Shown piece by piece: positions 63,547 through 64,000 of a stretch of DNA of 64,000 bases. Source of the stretch: Mansonella perstans (taxonomy: Eukaryota > Nematoda > Chromadorea > Rhabditida > Onchocercidae); NCBI GenBank assembly GCA_037074765.1, contig JBAMDO010000005.1, positions 1 through 64,000 on the forward strand. Direction: 5' to 3'. A program made the position numbers and the translations under genes. Below the pieces are notes generated by a model. The model was not told the DNA's origin. It saw nothing but the letters and a program-made list of their open reading frames with translations, and ran no database searches. Every line of letters begins with the position of its first letter. Position 1 is the stretch's first letter.

Positions 63547-64000
63547 TTATTCAGCAAATGATAGCCACTTAGGTGGTTGCGTAGCACGAGGTGTTGTCAG
63601 ATACTTCGAACAATCAGGTTCACGCTGACGACGGTTTGTTGAATGCTGCAGAAAAAAGTGAAAACCAGTATCGATAAAAATAAGAAAAAAGCACTTCATC
63701 ATGCATATGTGACAAATATTACCAGATGAGATAAATAAATGCATCAACAAACAGATCCAGTCACTTTTCAAATGAAATCGCTTACCCGGCTGGGCTCATC
63801 TACTGAACAGCTACTACTTCGCCTCTCTTTGCGAGCAGAGTCGTTCATGAATTTTTTGAACATATCCTACAATAAAGTGAAATAGGAGGCCATAAAGAAA
63901 TAAAACCTCCATAATGAAATCCTCAAAATCAAACTTCATTATCGGAATTCGGCTCCAAAGATGATAGACGCGCAACGGATGAGCTTCTTAGTATTGAAAT
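63547..64000 (-). CDS. C-terminal exons of an unrecognised gene (partial)
   Basis: Three minus-strand blocks join in phase 0: 63935 to the window edge (about 64000), 63786-63866 and 63547-63645. They encode ISILRSSSVARLSSLEPNSD, then a segment with MFKKFMNDSARKERRSSSCS, then a segment ending in TQPPKWLSFAE and a stop. The sequence is polar, with Ser/Arg clusters (RKERRSSS) of the kind that basophilic kinases can phosphorylate. It looks like the disordered tail of a larger protein whose other exons lie to the right of the window. No family is recognised. Confidence 0.6.

Overview
The window looks like AT-rich chromosomal DNA of a parasitic nematode, most likely a filarial or related spirurid (clade III) worm. 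Four things point this way: genes are cut into short exons with nematode-type TTTCAG acceptors; introns are T-rich; one gene is a close match to the nematode body-wall muscle protein DIM-1; and another joins a THAP zinc finger to CtBP, an arrangement I know from C. elegans. The species call is inference. From memory, dim-1 and ctbp-1 are both X-linked in C. elegans, so an X-derived block is possible.

Layout. 1-2.0 kb: no gene seen. 2.0-4.8 kb (+): dim-1, three Ig domains in ten exons with matching phases. 6.9-7.3 kb (-): decayed LIM-domain fragment. 8.3-19.6 kb: a scrambled locus holding exons of an ARM-repeat plus BTB protein (ARMC5-like). It carries an in-frame stop and two frameshifts, a triplicated BTB exon (one copy antisense), a 1.4-kb nearly identical inverted duplication, the footprint of an inversion, and a 1.3-kb foldback structure. 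22.2-23.7 kb (-): a complete five-exon small GTPase of 172 residues that resembles IFT27, a ciliary transport subunit reported missing from C. elegans. 26.6-27.6 kb: G-skewed and then GC-rich DNA upstream of ctbp-1. 29.0-41.6 kb (+): ctbp-1, 13 exons, 755 residues. 41.7-47.9 kb: mostly empty. 47.9-56.2 kb (-): a 14-exon multi-pass membrane protein, Tincar-like, with a glutamine-rich tail. 56.2-63.5 kb: mostly empty, with a GC-rich island and a tRNA-like relic. 63.5-64.0 kb (-): last three exons of an unrecognised gene that runs off the right edge.

The intact genes do not form one pathway: muscle attachment (DIM-1), ciliary transport (IFT27-like), transcriptional corepression (CTBP-1) and a developmental membrane protein (Tincar-like). 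dim-1, the GTPase, ctbp-1 and the membrane protein all reconstruct with correct reading frames and splice phases, using two deliberately chosen weaker splice sites in the last two. The multiple breaks in the ARM/BTB locus are therefore more likely real decay than poor sequence. The two observations most worth checking are the IFT27-like gene and the rearranged, decaying ARM/BTB locus.
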